A stretch of DNA of 58,675 bases from an uncultured Sulfurovum sp. (GTDB taxonomy: Bacteria; Campylobacterota; Campylobacteria; Campylobacterales; Sulfurovaceae): positions 1 to 58,675 of the forward strand of contig CACVAU010000091.1 of NCBI GenBank assembly GCA_902727915.1, read 5' to 3'. The notes beneath the pieces were generated by a model. It worked only from the letters and a program-made list of their open reading frames with translations. It made no database searches and was not told the DNA's origin. Shown one piece after another: positions 1 through 9,194 of this stretch; the first letter of the stretch is position 1; the number at the start of each line of letters is the position of its first letter. The translations under genes and the position numbers were made by a program.

Positions 1-1082
1 TATCGGTCTTTGATTTCACCTGTAATGCTATTATTTTCAATGAGTTCTTCTAAAACTTTATAGTTTCGTTCACTGTCTCCAATGTTAAAGAGTTTCATAA
101 TGGCTTTGTAGTCACTCGCTACATTTGAGTCTAACATTTTTGAAGGAATTTTACAGCGTTTCATATCATATTTTGAGATAAAGTAATTGACCAAAGTAGC
201 ATTATAAATTCGTTCATTGGCGTTCATGTTAAAAAGATACCCATTGTACCATGCTTTTATTTTAGTTAAAAGTTGTTCTTGGTCTATGTTTGAACAAACT
301 TTATAAATAGAGTTTTTTAAAGCGTAGTTTACTTCTTCTTGGGTAAACCCAGCTAAAGCATTAAATTGTTCTGCATTTGAGATATTACTGACAATGTTAA
401 ATCCTGAACTCAAACTGTCCAAAGTTATGGGCGTTACTCCTGTAATGAACATCTTTTGAACAGTGCCTTGACCTGTAGCTGTTTTTAAAACTTCATAAAA
501 ACTTCTTACAAAACCACCTTTTCCCACAACTTTTAAAAAGTTTTCCATACTGTAGGCTAAAATGGCATTGGCAAAATGGTCATATTCATCTATTAAGATA
601 TAGATATTGTCATTTTTGATAATTTCAAAAAACTCTTTCATAATATCTGAGGGTTCGCTAATATTTCTAATACGTTCAATATGCTCTTTCTTATACGCAT
701 AAGTATCTAAATATCTCGCTAGACTTACCTTTACATTGACGATAAAACTTTCTTTAATTTTAGTGATTGTTTTGTCTTCAACTTCAATCCCAGAAAATTC
801 AAAAAATAAAATGCGAAAGCTATTTTTTAAAGGCGTTGGATTTTGACCAATATAGGTATTAGAAAACATGGCTTCAAACTCATCTTTGCTATTTTCATCA
901 TAATAATATTGTAAGGTAGAAAGAAAAAGAGATTTTCCGAAACGTCGTGGACGTAAAAAGATAAGAAAACTTTCATTTAAGTCTTCCAGTGTTTCTATAA
1001 AGGTTGTTTTATCGACATAAAAATAATCATTGTTAATCTTTATTTTTTGAAAATTACTTTCACCATATATTATTTTTTTCAT
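1..1082 (-). CDS. AAA-ATPase-like / PD-(D/E)XK nuclease family protein (3' end outside window)
   Basis: An open frame of about 360 codons starts at ATG 1082 and runs off the left edge, so the C-terminus is missing. The N-terminus has the family hallmark NNDYFYVDKTTFIETL (residues 18-32). A Walker A-like RPRRFGKS follows near 44-51, then a Walker B-like YILIDEYDHF (161-170), FITGVTPIT and WYNGYLF. This order matches the AAA-ATPase_like family, common in Bacteroidetes and Campylobacterota, whose missing C-terminal part is usually a PD-(D/E)XK nuclease domain. Biological role is unknown; these genes are multicopy and linked to mobile or defence regions. No frameshift is visible in the part present. 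The neighbouring CRISPR array agrees with an accessory region. Confidence 0.8.
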   Translation of the reverse strand, partial: MKKIIYGESNFQKIKINNDYFYVDKTTFIETLEDLNESFLIFLRPRRFGKSLFLSTLQYYYDENSKDEFEAMFSNTYIGQNPTPLKNSFRILFFEFSGIEVEDKTITKIKESFIVNVKVSLARYLDTYAYKKEHIERIRNISEPSDIMKEFFEIIKNDNIYILIDEYDHFANAILAYSMENFLKVVGKGGFVRSFYEVLKTATGQGTVQKMFITGVTPITLDSLSSGFNIVSNISNAEQFNALAGFTQEEVNYALKNSIYKVCSNIDQEQLLTKIKAWYNGYLFNMNANERIYNATLVNYFISKYDMKRCKIPSKMLDSNVASDYKAIMKLFNIGDSERNYKVLEELIENNSITGEIKDR

Positions 1083-1168
1083 CTTTTACCTTTTAAATTC
1101 TCTTTTAGTAAGTATAGCCAATTGAAAAGTGTATGCGTAAAGAAGAACCAAGACAAATCATAACTTTT

Positions 1169-1357
1169 CTAAAACCAAAGTATTAAGCAGAAGTTTGGAG
1201 TGTATTTCGCCCAAAAAAATTTGGGAAAAATAGTTAACCGTCGCACGTCACGTCGTCCATCGTTAGAGAATTGGGGAGTAACTTCCTTTTTCTCAATAGC
1301 TTCAACAGGACGGAGACCCTTATCCTCTCTATATCTTTCGACTACAGCTATTTTCTT
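1169..1357 (-). pseudogene. Decayed ORF remnant, possibly the tail of a transposase
   Basis: A 62-codon open stretch with no start codon follows an in-frame TAG. It contains the protein-like segment VERYREDKGLRPVEA followed by a basic tail and a TAG stop at 1169-1171. The frame before it is broken: readable pieces in other frames occur up to about 1440. The GLRPVEA-plus-basic-tail style recalls IS605-type TnpB C-termini, but the diagnostic zinc-finger and DxNAA motifs are absent, so that is only a guess. A short CCCAAA/TTTGGG hairpin lies inside it at about 1211-1226. Confidence 0.25.
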
Positions 1358-1543
1358 CTAAAACTCCCAAATACCAACATGCTTCTATCTCGGCATGTTT
1401 CGTAAGTTTACGGTTACTACCAATCTATTGTTCCTTGTTATTTTTTCTACTTGGCGTATCTATAAACATAAAAATAGACTTAGCCCAGACAAGAACACAC
1501 AACCTTACAAAAAGGTCACGGAAGATTTTTATGGTATGCATGT

Positions 1544-1568
1544 AAAAAAGACCCCAAGCATTTAGGGG
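1544..1568 (-). terminator. Rho-independent terminator on the minus strand
   Basis: Read on the minus strand, CCCC-t-AA pairs with TTGGGG around a four-base loop, giving six pairs and one bulge. It is followed directly by TCTTTTTT. It lies downstream, on the minus strand, of two hairpins (1591-1687) and of the CRISPR array, so it could end an array transcript or a separate small RNA. Confidence 0.55.
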
Positions 1569-1590
1569 AATAGTGAACAATAAAATGTGT

Positions 1591-1687
1591 AGGCTCAATG
1601 AGATTTAACGAAAAAATCGTTAGAATTCTGCTGAGCCTTGTGCTTGTTGAGTGAAGTCGTTAGTTTCGAAGCTTGGGGACTTCACTC
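1591..1687 (-). other. Two consecutive strong hairpins, possible structured RNA
   Basis: Hairpin 1: AGGCTCA (1591-1597) pairs with TGAGCCT (1632-1638), and an inner TAACGA (1606-1611) pairs with TCGTTA (1617-1622). Hairpin 2: GAGTGAAGTC (1649-1658) pairs perfectly with GACTTCACTC (1678-1687). The CCCCAAGC inside the second loop (minus strand) could also pair with GCTTGGGG of the terminator at 1552-1559. With the minus-strand terminator at 1544 this looks like a compact small-RNA gene or a mobile-element end. No known RNA family was recognised. The rest of 1083-1841 shows only low-complexity or broken sequence. Confidence 0.35.
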
Positions 1688-1841
1688 ATCCTACTTTTAC
1701 AACCTCTTTTAAAAATCTTCAAAAAAAGCTTTATCGTGTGTATTCTATAATGAAAAATGTTAAAAATAGTTTAGTTGGCTGATTATTTTGGGAATTAGAA
1801 TTTTTTAAAATTTAACTAAAAAATGCATCTTGGATTACTAC

Positions 1842-2136
1842 ATTTCAATCCCCTTTATGTCGGGTCAATATATAAAAAACACATAGTTTCAGATGTCGAT
1901 ACACGAAGGTTTCAATCCCCTATATGTCGGGTCAATATTATTTAAATTATATATTTTTGTTAAGGAGATTGGAAGTTTCAATCCCCTATATGTCGGGTCA
2001 ATATCATTTCGGCTTCTGATCTTAATGAGCTTTCAGCACTGTTTCAATCCCCTATATGTCGGGTCAATATGTGTAATGGTCAAGTATCTCGCGCATATTA
2101 AAAAAAGTTTCAATCCCCTATATGTCGGGTCAATAT
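1842..2136 (-). CRISPR. CRISPR array, five repeats and four spacers
   Basis: Thirty-base repeats lie at 1842, 1909, 1975, 2041 and 2107, with spacers of 37, 36, 36 and 36 bases. On the plus strand the repeat begins GTTTCAATCCCC and ends GTCGGGTCAATAT. The first copy (1842) differs at two positions (A for G at the start, T for A in the middle). Read on the minus strand each repeat ends in ATTGAAAC, the 8-base tag typical of type I-B/III crRNAs, so transcription from right to left is the likely direction and the altered 1842 copy would be the leader-distal terminal repeat. No cas gene is present in the window. The 66-base period is divisible by three, which creates an apparent repeat peptide on the plus strand. 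Confidence 0.93.
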
Positions 2137-2171
2137 GAAGGTAAAATAGGCATCTTATAAAACAGTAGCTT

Positions 2172-2201
2172 GTTAAATCGCCTATATTTCGGCTTTTTAA
2201 T
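2172..2201 (-). repeat. Degenerate sixth CRISPR repeat
   Basis: The segment GTTAAATCGCCTATATTTCG aligns to the left two thirds of the repeat with several substitutions. It is separated from the last good repeat by 35 bases, the normal spacer length. It then decays into a T-rich run. If the leader is on this side, the array has a damaged leader-proximal repeat, which would hamper new spacer uptake. Confidence 0.45.
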
Positions 2202-2224
2202 TTTTTTTTCCAACCAATTGAAGG

Positions 2225-2230
2225 ATTATA
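2225..2230 (-). promoter_or_regulatory. Possible -10 box for the CRISPR transcript
   Basis: The minus strand carries TATAAT here, about 24 bases before the degenerate repeat. A transcript from it would run through the array in the ATTGAAAC direction. No clear -35 element is seen, as is common in Campylobacterota. Confidence 0.35.
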
Positions 2231-2271
2231 TCATAATTCGTATTTTGTGTGTTTTTTGTTTATGCTAATCG

Positions 2272-4473
2272 TCACAACTCTTCAGTAAAAACCCTAACTT
2301 TCCTAACCTTAGCCCCCTCATCAACACAAGATATATTATGAACAGTGGGTGAAAGGTATTTGTAAATAGGTTTTCCAGATGCTCCAACAATAGGCTCTTC
2401 ATTGTCTATAAGCCAATAAATTTTACTCTTTTCTTCAAATGAAAAACACTCTAGTTTAGTTTTTTTTAGCTCTTGTGGAAGCAGGGCATTGTAAGTGTAG
2501 GTTTTGTCATGAATGGGACTGGTGATGAGGGGTTTATAGTTTTTCCACTCTTTATAGCAAGGATGATTACTTAATTCGTTGATAGAAGAGATGCTTCCTT
2601 GTTGTTGTAAATAGGAGAGTACTTCAGCACGCATGGTATGACACTCATTTTTTGGATTTATGCTTGTTATGACTTGGTCTTTAATTTTTTGTTTACAAGT
2701 TCCTAGTTGTATGGCATCTTGACAAATGTTTTTGGTCTCAATACCTTTAGGTTTTTGGAACCATGTTTGTTTTCCTAACATTCTAAAAATTTTAAAAAGT
2801 GTGGGTGAAGCTGTTTTAAGTCCTGTGGCATACGCTCCTTCGTATTTTTTAGAAGCAGATCCTGAAAAGTTACCATACCAAACAGCTACGGTGTACTCAG
2901 GGGTATACCCTATGGTAAGCATGTCTTTAGCGTGGGCAGAGGTTCCTGTTTTGAAAGCAATTTTATTCATCTCTTTTATCTGTCCCCATGTGGAAGAGAA
3001 AGAGCGTCTTGGGGCATTGGCTAGGATGTTTGAGACTAAGTAAGTGGCTTCTGAACTTAGTAGTTTACTTGGTTTTGGGGAAGTTCTGTTTTTTAAATAA
3101 GATGCTTTTTGGTACAAACCTCCATTGGCTAACATGGCAAAAAGTTCAGCATTGTTTTTAATGGGAAGTCCTAAACCTCCTAAGGTAAGTGACGAGCCAT
3201 AGTAAGACTTTGCACGGTTCAATGAAGTGATGTTAGCTTCTTGAAGGAGGGTGTAGAGACTCTTCTTTTTTAAAAGTCTGTCAAGTTCAACAGCAGGAAT
3301 ATTGAGTGAAAGTTGCAGGGCTTCTGTGGCTGATACTTCTCCCAAATACTCTTTAGAATAGTTCATGGGTTTGTAGCCATCTATGAAAAGAGGGACATCA
3401 AAAAGTTTTTTAAGAGGGGTTATAAGACCCTCTTCTAAAGCACGGACATAAACAAAAGGTTTGAGCGTTGAACCAGGGGAGACTAAAGAGTTTAATCCAT
3501 TGTTCTGTCCTCCATATTTTGTGTCGTAAAAGTCTTGGGATGCCACATAAGCAATGATGTTCATGCTTTTGTTCTCAATGACCATGGTTGCCCCATTATG
3601 AATGTTAAAATTTTTCAGTTCTTTAACTTCAGCGCTTATAAGGTTTTGTACGCGTTCTTGTAGACTCATTTTAATAGTTGTATGAACAGCACCTTCTTTT
3701 TTAATTTGTGCCGTTAAGTGAGGAATTTTGTTAGGAAGGTTTTGAATGTTCACTGTGACAGACTCTTGCTTTGCACGTTGATAGTCTTCTTCCTCTAATA
3801 AGTCAAGTTTTTTGATACGTTCAAGTAGTCTATTTTTAATGGGGTTGATGTTTTGCTTATTGTTTTTAGGACGGTTGGCATTAGGGTTTTTAGGAATGCT
3901 GGTTAAGTAAGCCACCTGAGAAAGGGAGAGTGAAGAGGGAGGGAGTTGAAAGTATTTGAAGGAAGCAGAAGCGAAACCTTCTACATTTCCCCCATAGGGA
4001 GCGTTGTTAAGGTAGAAAGTTAGAATCTCTTCTTTAGAGTATTGCCACTCTAATTGAAAAGCTTGAAACATCTCAATGAGTTTTTGACCAAGGGTACGAG
4101 GTTCATTGTGCATCATACGCGCAACTTGCATGGTAATGGTGGACGCGCCTATTTTTCCTTGATTGCTAAGGTTAAACCATAAAGCACGAATGATGGAAAA
4201 AGGGTTGACCCCAAAATGTTCTTCAAAATATTGATCTTCATAGGCAAGTACTATTTTTTTGACATTTGAATTTAGGGTTTCTTTTTTTATAGGGATGCGT
4301 AGAAATCCGTCAGTGCTTAGTTTTAGGGCTATGAGGTGATTGGCATCATCATAAATGAGGGTGGATTTTGGTTTGTTGAGTCGGTCTGTGTTTAGGGGGA
4401 AGAGGTAGTTTAAAAGTAATAATATGAGCAGTATACCTGTAAAATAAATTAGACTAAGTTTGAATTTTTTCAT
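2272..4473 (-). CDS. pbpC: Penicillin-binding protein 1C (bifunctional transglycosylase/transpeptidase)
   Basis: A 733-residue peptidoglycan synthase. It has an N-terminal membrane anchor (residues 7-25). The glycosyltransferase domain carries EDQYFEEHFGVNP (catalytic Glu79) and GASTITMQVARM (109-120). The transpeptidase domain carries SPGSTLKP (active Ser335), SLN (389-391) and KTGTS (508-512). A C-terminal BiPBP_C-like beta domain ends the protein. This order, with the extra C-terminal domain, is that of PBP1C rather than PBP1A. The gene stands alone, is divergent from the 4614 gene, and shares a roughly 140-base intergenic region with it. Confidence 0.93.
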   Translation of the reverse strand: MKKFKLSLIYFTGILLILLLLNYLFPLNTDRLNKPKSTLIYDDANHLIALKLSTDGFLRIPIKKETLNSNVKKIVLAYEDQYFEEHFGVNPFSIIRALWFNLSNQGKIGASTITMQVARMMHNEPRTLGQKLIEMFQAFQLEWQYSKEEILTFYLNNAPYGGNVEGFASASFKYFQLPPSSLSLSQVAYLTSIPKNPNANRPKNNKQNINPIKNRLLERIKKLDLLEEEDYQRAKQESVTVNIQNLPNKIPHLTAQIKKEGAVHTTIKMSLQERVQNLISAEVKELKNFNIHNGATMVIENKSMNIIAYVASQDFYDTKYGGQNNGLNSLVSPGSTLKPFVYVRALEEGLITPLKKLFDVPLFIDGYKPMNYSKEYLGEVSATEALQLSLNIPAVELDRLLKKKSLYTLLQEANITSLNRAKSYYGSSLTLGGLGLPIKNNAELFAMLANGGLYQKASYLKNRTSPKPSKLLSSEATYLVSNILANAPRRSFSSTWGQIKEMNKIAFKTGTSAHAKDMLTIGYTPEYTVAVWYGNFSGSASKKYEGAYATGLKTASPTLFKIFRMLGKQTWFQKPKGIETKNICQDAIQLGTCKQKIKDQVITSINPKNECHTMRAEVLSYLQQQGSISSINELSNHPCYKEWKNYKPLITSPIHDKTYTYNALLPQELKKTKLECFSFEEKSKIYWLIDNEEPIVGASGKPIYKYLSPTVHNISCVDEGAKVRKVRVFTEEL

Positions 4474-4613
4474 ATATTATCCTTAAGCTTGAATTGTAAT
4501 GGTATTTGGATAAAGAAATTCTTTTTTACTGATGGTGATAAAGTGTTATTTTTTAAGTTAAAACTTTATAAAATAAAATAATTAACTATAAATTTCTTAT
4601 CTAAGGACGCTTT

Positions 4614-7600
4614 ATGCAAAAAATCATTCAATTTCTTTTTCTATTTCTTTTTTTATTTTTAAGCACTTCTCCACTTCAAGCCATAGAGGAAAATAAAATT
4701 CCTCCATCCTTACTTCAATGGAAAGCATGGGTGTTAGATGATGTCAAAGAGAAAGATTGTCCTATTAATTATACAACAGGTACAGCTCAATGTTCATGGT
4801 TTTCAGAAGTTAAAATAATGTTAGAGAATCAACGCATTAATTTTTCGATGAATGTACGTTTGTATAAAGAGAAGACAAAAGTAAAGCTTCCTCATGCGCA
4901 TTTGAGCTGGGTAAAAGATGTTTTGGTTAATGGTGAAAAAGGGCTTGTACTCGGTGAAAGTGCTGAGTTGTTGTTAGATAAAGGGGCATATGAGATTACA
5001 GGTGTTATAGAACTAAAAGAGGATGTTAAATATATTCAATTACCTAAGAATATTGCTTTGGTTTCTTTCTCAAAAAATAGTCAGCTAGTATCCAATGCTA
5101 AAGTTGATGCCAATGCAAGGCTTTGGTTAAATCAAGAAAAGCGTGATGCTTCTGAAAAAGGGACTTTGGTGGTTTCACTTTATCGTAAAGTACTAGATGG
5201 ACATCCATTAAGGATGCAGACCTATTTACATTTACGTGTTTCTGGAAAAATGCGTTCAGTTGTTTTAGATGGAATCTTAGTGGAAGGTTTTTTACCTACT
5301 GCTGTTAAAAGTTCTTTGAATGCAAGTATCACAGAAGATAAAAAATTAGAAGTGGAAGTAAAAGCAGGTGAATGGACAGTGGTGGTTGATACCTATAATC
5401 CTAAAGATGTTCAAAGTTTAGAAAAGCCAAGTTATACCTTTAATTATGCGAATGAAGAGATATGGACATTTGAGTCAAATGTAAACTACCGAACGGTTGA
5501 AGTTGGAGGAGTAAGTGCCATTGATCCATCTCAAACAACGCTACCGAAAATATGGAGAAAATTACCAGCTTATTTGGTTGAAGAGGGAAAACAGTTTAGA
5601 ATAAAAGAGTTGTATAAAAGTGCAAAACAACAACAGAAAAATGAGTTGGCATTAGAACGTAGAATGTGGCTAGACTTTGATGGTCAGGGTTATACCATCA
5701 GTGATAGCATTGATGCCACCATCTCACAAGTTCGTCGTTTAGAAGCGACAAATATTTTAGATTTGGCTTCTGCTTCTATCAATAATCAACCAACATTAAT
5801 TACTACTTTAGATAAGAGTGAACAAAAAGGAATTGAACTTCGTGAACCAAATATGAACATTACAGCATCAAGTCGTTATGAAGGGGAAGTTGGACTGATT
5901 CCAGCAAATGGTTGGGATGAGAAATTCTCTACAGTGAGTACCCTGTTAAATCTTCCTCCTGGATGGCGACTTTTTGGTGCTTTTGGTTCAGACAATAAAA
6001 CCACAGCATGGTTAGAAAAATGGAATTTGATGGATATCTTTTTAGTTTTATTATTGGGGATTGCTATTTATCAACTTTATGGTTTAAAATGGGCTGTTCC
6101 TGCAACACTCTTTTTAATTTTACTATGGCATGAAGAGGATGCCCCAACGATTGTGTGGCTTTTTGTGTTAGCTTTGGTTGCCATACTTCGTGTTGTGAGT
6201 GAAGGGCGTTTGAAAAAAGTCTTGCAACTTTTTATGGCTGTTACGGTGGCGATGGCTGTATTACAAGTGTTGAGTTTTGCTGTTTATGAGATACGAACAG
6301 CATTATATCCTCAACTTGAAAAAGAATATTATGATAGTTTTGTTGATAATAGCTATTATGAAACGAAAGCCGATAAAGAATTTCAACAAGAAGTAGAAAA
6401 TGATGTATTGATGCAAGATGAAGTTCTTATGTCTTCCAAGGTTACACAATCTTATCGAGGTAAAAATGCTTATGCTAAAAAATTAAAAGAGAAGGACTAC
6501 TCACAGATTATGCAAAATCGAATTGACCCCAATGCAGTGGTACAGACAGGCGTAGCCAAGCCTAAATGGGAATGGCATACTCATCAGTTTTCTTGGCAAA
6601 GTGGAGTGGGAAGTGCTGATCGTTTAGAGTTATGGTTAATCTCTCCGATGATGAACAAAGTGTTAAAGGTACTGAACATAGTAGGCATGTTGTTTTTACT
6701 TTATATGTTTTTACGTGAGTTTGGGCGTTCAATGATGCCAAGTATTAAAGAGAACATCGGTTTAGGACAGACGGCAAAAATGGCACTGTTTATCTCTTTG
6801 TTAGCTATTTCACCGAACACCCTTAAAGCAGAGGTTCCTTCTGAAAAGATACTTCTTGAACTGAAAGAAAAGTTGATGGTCAAGCCTCCTTGTTTACCTC
6901 ATTGTGCCTCGATGGAGCAGTTAGAAGTTGAGATAAATGATGAATTTATGCAGGTTAGCATGAACATTTCAGCTGTTCAAGAGATAGCTGTACCCATTCT
7001 AGGTAATAGAAACAGTTGGTTACCAGAAAAAGTTATGCTCAATGGTAGTAAAGCCATAAGTTTGAATCTTGATAGCAGTGGTGGACTTTGGGTGATGTTA
7101 ACTAAAGGGGTACATGAAGTTGTATTAAGTGGTAGTATTAAAGGGCATCATCAGATTATGCTCCCATCACGTTTAGCCATTCATAATTTTAGCTCTAGTG
7201 TTAACAATGCCATGTGGCGAGTAGGCAGTGATCATAAAAGTTATGTTGAGATAAGTAATTTAAACATTGAAAACCAAAAAGCTAAAGAGGCAAGTAAAAT
7301 AGAACCTTTAGTAGAGGTGGAACGAACATTTTATTTTGGTCAACGTTGGTATGTTGACACAAAAGTAAAACTTTTAAATAAGATAGATAAACCTTATAGT
7401 TTGATGTACGATTTACTAGAAAGTGAGTCGATACTCAATAAAGAGATAGAATTAAAAGACAATCAGGCTGTTTTACATTTAAGCAATAAGAAACGTACTT
7501 ACAGTTGGCGTTCTTCTTTGCCAATTACGAAAGCATTGACGTTAAAAGCAAGTCAGCAAAATCAACTCTTGGAAGTATGGCAGATGGATATTGCTTCTAT

Positions 7601-8657
7601 TTGGGATATGACTTATCAAGGAATTGAACCTGTAGAACAGTTAAAAGTAAATGACGCATTGATGCCTCGTTTTAAGCCTTGGCATGATGAGGTCTTAACG
7701 CTAAATTTAGAAAAAGCCAAAGCTGTTAAAGGTGAAAATTTAACCATTGAGTCAAGTAAAGTTAAGCTTTCTCAGTCAGGACGTTATCGTGATGTTACTT
7801 TAGACTTAAGTCTTAAGAGTTCACAAGCAGGGCAGTATATTATTAGTTTAAAGTCAGTGACAGAATTAAAACCCACTGTGATAGATGGTCGAACACATTA
7901 CTTAAAAATTAGTGATGGTGAAGTTTCGATTCCTTTACAAGCTAAAGCCCAAAAAGTAAAACTTTCATGGCGTGAAGAACGTGGTACAGATGTTCAGTAT
8001 GATTTTTCAAGTATTGACTTAGGAAAAACAAGTACCAATAATACGATTCAACTGACCTTAGCTCAAAATCGATGGATACTTTGGACAAGTGGACCGATAT
8101 TTGGACCAGCCGTTTTACTTTGGGGGGTGTTGTTGGCTGTATTACTGTTTGCTCTTATTTTAGGACGTATTAAAGGCAGTCCTTTAAAAAGTAGAGATTG
8201 GTTGTTATTGGGTGTGGGTGTTAGTACGACGAGTATCATGATTATGTTACCCATAATCATTTGGATATTTCTCCTACGTTTTAAGGAATTTAAAGGAGAT
8301 GCTTTATTGGGCTGGAAACGTAATTTTACTCAAATTTTGTTAGTAATATTAACTTTGATAGCCATTGGAACGATTATAGGGGCTGTATCTTTTGGGCTTT
8401 TAGGAAACCCTGAAATGATGATAGCTGGTAATAATTCTTATGGGAATCATTTGGGTTGGTACAGTGACCGTATTGCTGGAACAGTACCTGAACCTAGTGT
8501 TGTTTCGGTTTCTATTTGGTATTATCGAGCCTTGATGCTACTGTGGTCAATTTGGATAGCTTTTTCTCTCATTAAGTGGTTGAAATGGGCATGGGCTGTT
8601 TTTACTCAGGGAGATTTGTGGAGTAGTAAAATAAAAAAGGAGATTAAAAAGGCATAG
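4614..8657 (+). CDS. Large membrane-anchored periplasmic protein with duplicated architecture
   Basis: A 1347-residue protein with a strong signal peptide (about 1-23). A long beta-rich exported segment (about 24-460) is followed by several membrane helices (about 470-560 and near 690). A second signal-peptide-like stretch near 723-740 (ISLLAISPNTLKA) leads into a second exported segment and four more helices (from about 1165 to the end). The exported segments are alike: VLVNGEKGLVLGESAELLL near 100 matches VMLNGSKAISLNLDSSGG near 805, and both continue into G(A/V)(Y/H)E(I/V) and LP lines. The protein therefore looks like two homologous units fused, with the second signal peptide retained. 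No named family was recognised. The next operon (8778) begins about 120 bases downstream. Confidence 0.8.
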   Translation: MQKIIQFLFLFLFLFLSTSPLQAIEENKIPPSLLQWKAWVLDDVKEKDCPINYTTGTAQCSWFSEVKIMLENQRINFSMNVRLYKEKTKVKLPHAHLSWVKDVLVNGEKGLVLGESAELLLDKGAYEITGVIELKEDVKYIQLPKNIALVSFSKNSQLVSNAKVDANARLWLNQEKRDASEKGTLVVSLYRKVLDGHPLRMQTYLHLRVSGKMRSVVLDGILVEGFLPTAVKSSLNASITEDKKLEVEVKAGEWTVVVDTYNPKDVQSLEKPSYTFNYANEEIWTFESNVNYRTVEVGGVSAIDPSQTTLPKIWRKLPAYLVEEGKQFRIKELYKSAKQQQKNELALERRMWLDFDGQGYTISDSIDATISQVRRLEATNILDLASASINNQPTLITTLDKSEQKGIELREPNMNITASSRYEGEVGLIPANGWDEKFSTVSTLLNLPPGWRLFGAFGSDNKTTAWLEKWNLMDIFLVLLLGIAIYQLYGLKWAVPATLFLILLWHEEDAPTIVWLFVLALVAILRVVSEGRLKKVLQLFMAVTVAMAVLQVLSFAVYEIRTALYPQLEKEYYDSFVDNSYYETKADKEFQQEVENDVLMQDEVLMSSKVTQSYRGKNAYAKKLKEKDYSQIMQNRIDPNAVVQTGVAKPKWEWHTHQFSWQSGVGSADRLELWLISPMMNKVLKVLNIVGMLFLLYMFLREFGRSMMPSIKENIGLGQTAKMALFISLLAISPNTLKAEVPSEKILLELKEKLMVKPPCLPHCASMEQLEVEINDEFMQVSMNISAVQEIAVPILGNRNSWLPEKVMLNGSKAISLNLDSSGGLWVMLTKGVHEVVLSGSIKGHHQIMLPSRLAIHNFSSSVNNAMWRVGSDHKSYVEISNLNIENQKAKEASKIEPLVEVERTFYFGQRWYVDTKVKLLNKIDKPYSLMYDLLESESILNKEIELKDNQAVLHLSNKKRTYSWRSSLPITKALTLKASQQNQLLEVWQMDIASIWDMTYQGIEPVEQLKVNDALMPRFKPWHDEVLTLNLEKAKAVKGENLTIESSKVKLSQSGRYRDVTLDLSLKSSQAGQYIISLKSVTELKPTVIDGRTHYLKISDGEVSIPLQAKAQKVKLSWREERGTDVQYDFSSIDLGKTSTNNTIQLTLAQNRWILWTSGPIFGPAVLLWGVLLAVLLFALILGRIKGSPLKSRDWLLLGVGVSTTSIMIMLPIIIWIFLLRFKEFKGDALLGWKRNFTQILLVILTLIAIGTIIGAVSFGLLGNPEMMIAGNNSYGNHLGWYSDRIAGTVPEPSVVSVSIWYYRALMLLWSIWIAFSLIKWLKWAWAVFTQGDLWSSKIKKEIKKA

Positions 8658-8777
8658 ATGCTTTAAAGTGGGTACCTATTGAAACAGTTTTTAATATAAA
8701 CAGAATATGTGTTGTATTTTATCACAATCTATCCACGTATAGATGATACTATTGAGCTTTATGAAAGAGAGATGATT

Positions 8778-9194
8778 ATGAAACAAATTATAGTGATGAT
8801 AGTAATGAGTAATTTATTGTTAGCAAACGTGGGTATTGTTAAAAATATAATAGGTAAGGTAGAACTTCAAAGGGCGCAGAAAGTGCTTCTTTTACATAAA
8901 GGAAGTGCTGTTAATAATGGGGATATTATTATGACTAAGTCAAAAAGTTCCATAGGGATAACCTTTGATGATGGTACACGTTTATCACTGGGAGAAAATG
9001 CAATTTTTGTGATTAATAAATTTAAAGTTGATCCTGCTAAAAAAGAGTACGATGTTGATTTAAACCTAAAAAAAGGTAAGGCAGTTTTTTCTTCTGGGAA
9101 AGTAGGAAAACTGGCTCCTGAGTCTGTGAAGTTTCGGATTCCTGAGGGCATTATTGGTATTCGTGGTACTAAATTTGCTGTAGAGGTTAAGTAG
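8778..9194 (+). CDS. FecR-domain periplasmic protein
   Basis: About 138 residues from ATG 8778, chosen because AGAGAG lies seven bases upstream. An in-frame upstream start at 8709 would precede the signal peptide with an unlikely tail. The signal peptide (IIVMIVMSNLLLA) is followed by a compact FecR fold: GKVELQRAQKV, GDIIMTKSKSSIGITFDDGT, and the closing IRGTKFAVEV. FecR domains outside iron-siderophore systems act as periplasmic ligand-binding or scaffold modules and often sit next to CHASE2 proteins, as here. It abuts the OmpA lipoprotein gene with no gap, so they are probably co-translated. Confidence 0.85.
   Translation: MKQIIVMIVMSNLLLANVGIVKNIIGKVELQRAQKVLLLHKGSAVNNGDIIMTKSKSSIGITFDDGTRLSLGENAIFVINKFKVDPAKKEYDVDLNLKKGKAVFSSGKVGKLAPESVKFRIPEGIIGIRGTKFAVEVK

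Noticed and set aside
1893..2138. Open frame with a repeated FNPLYVGSI peptide
   Set aside because: It is an artefact of the CRISPR array: repeat plus spacer is 66 bases, a multiple of three, so the repeats read in one frame.
2180..2210. Stem GCC/GGC with T run as a strong plus-strand terminator
   Set aside because: Only three base pairs; the similarity to the CRISPR repeat explains the sequence better.
8709..8771. Earlier start for the FecR protein
   Set aside because: No ribosome site there, and it would mask the signal peptide.
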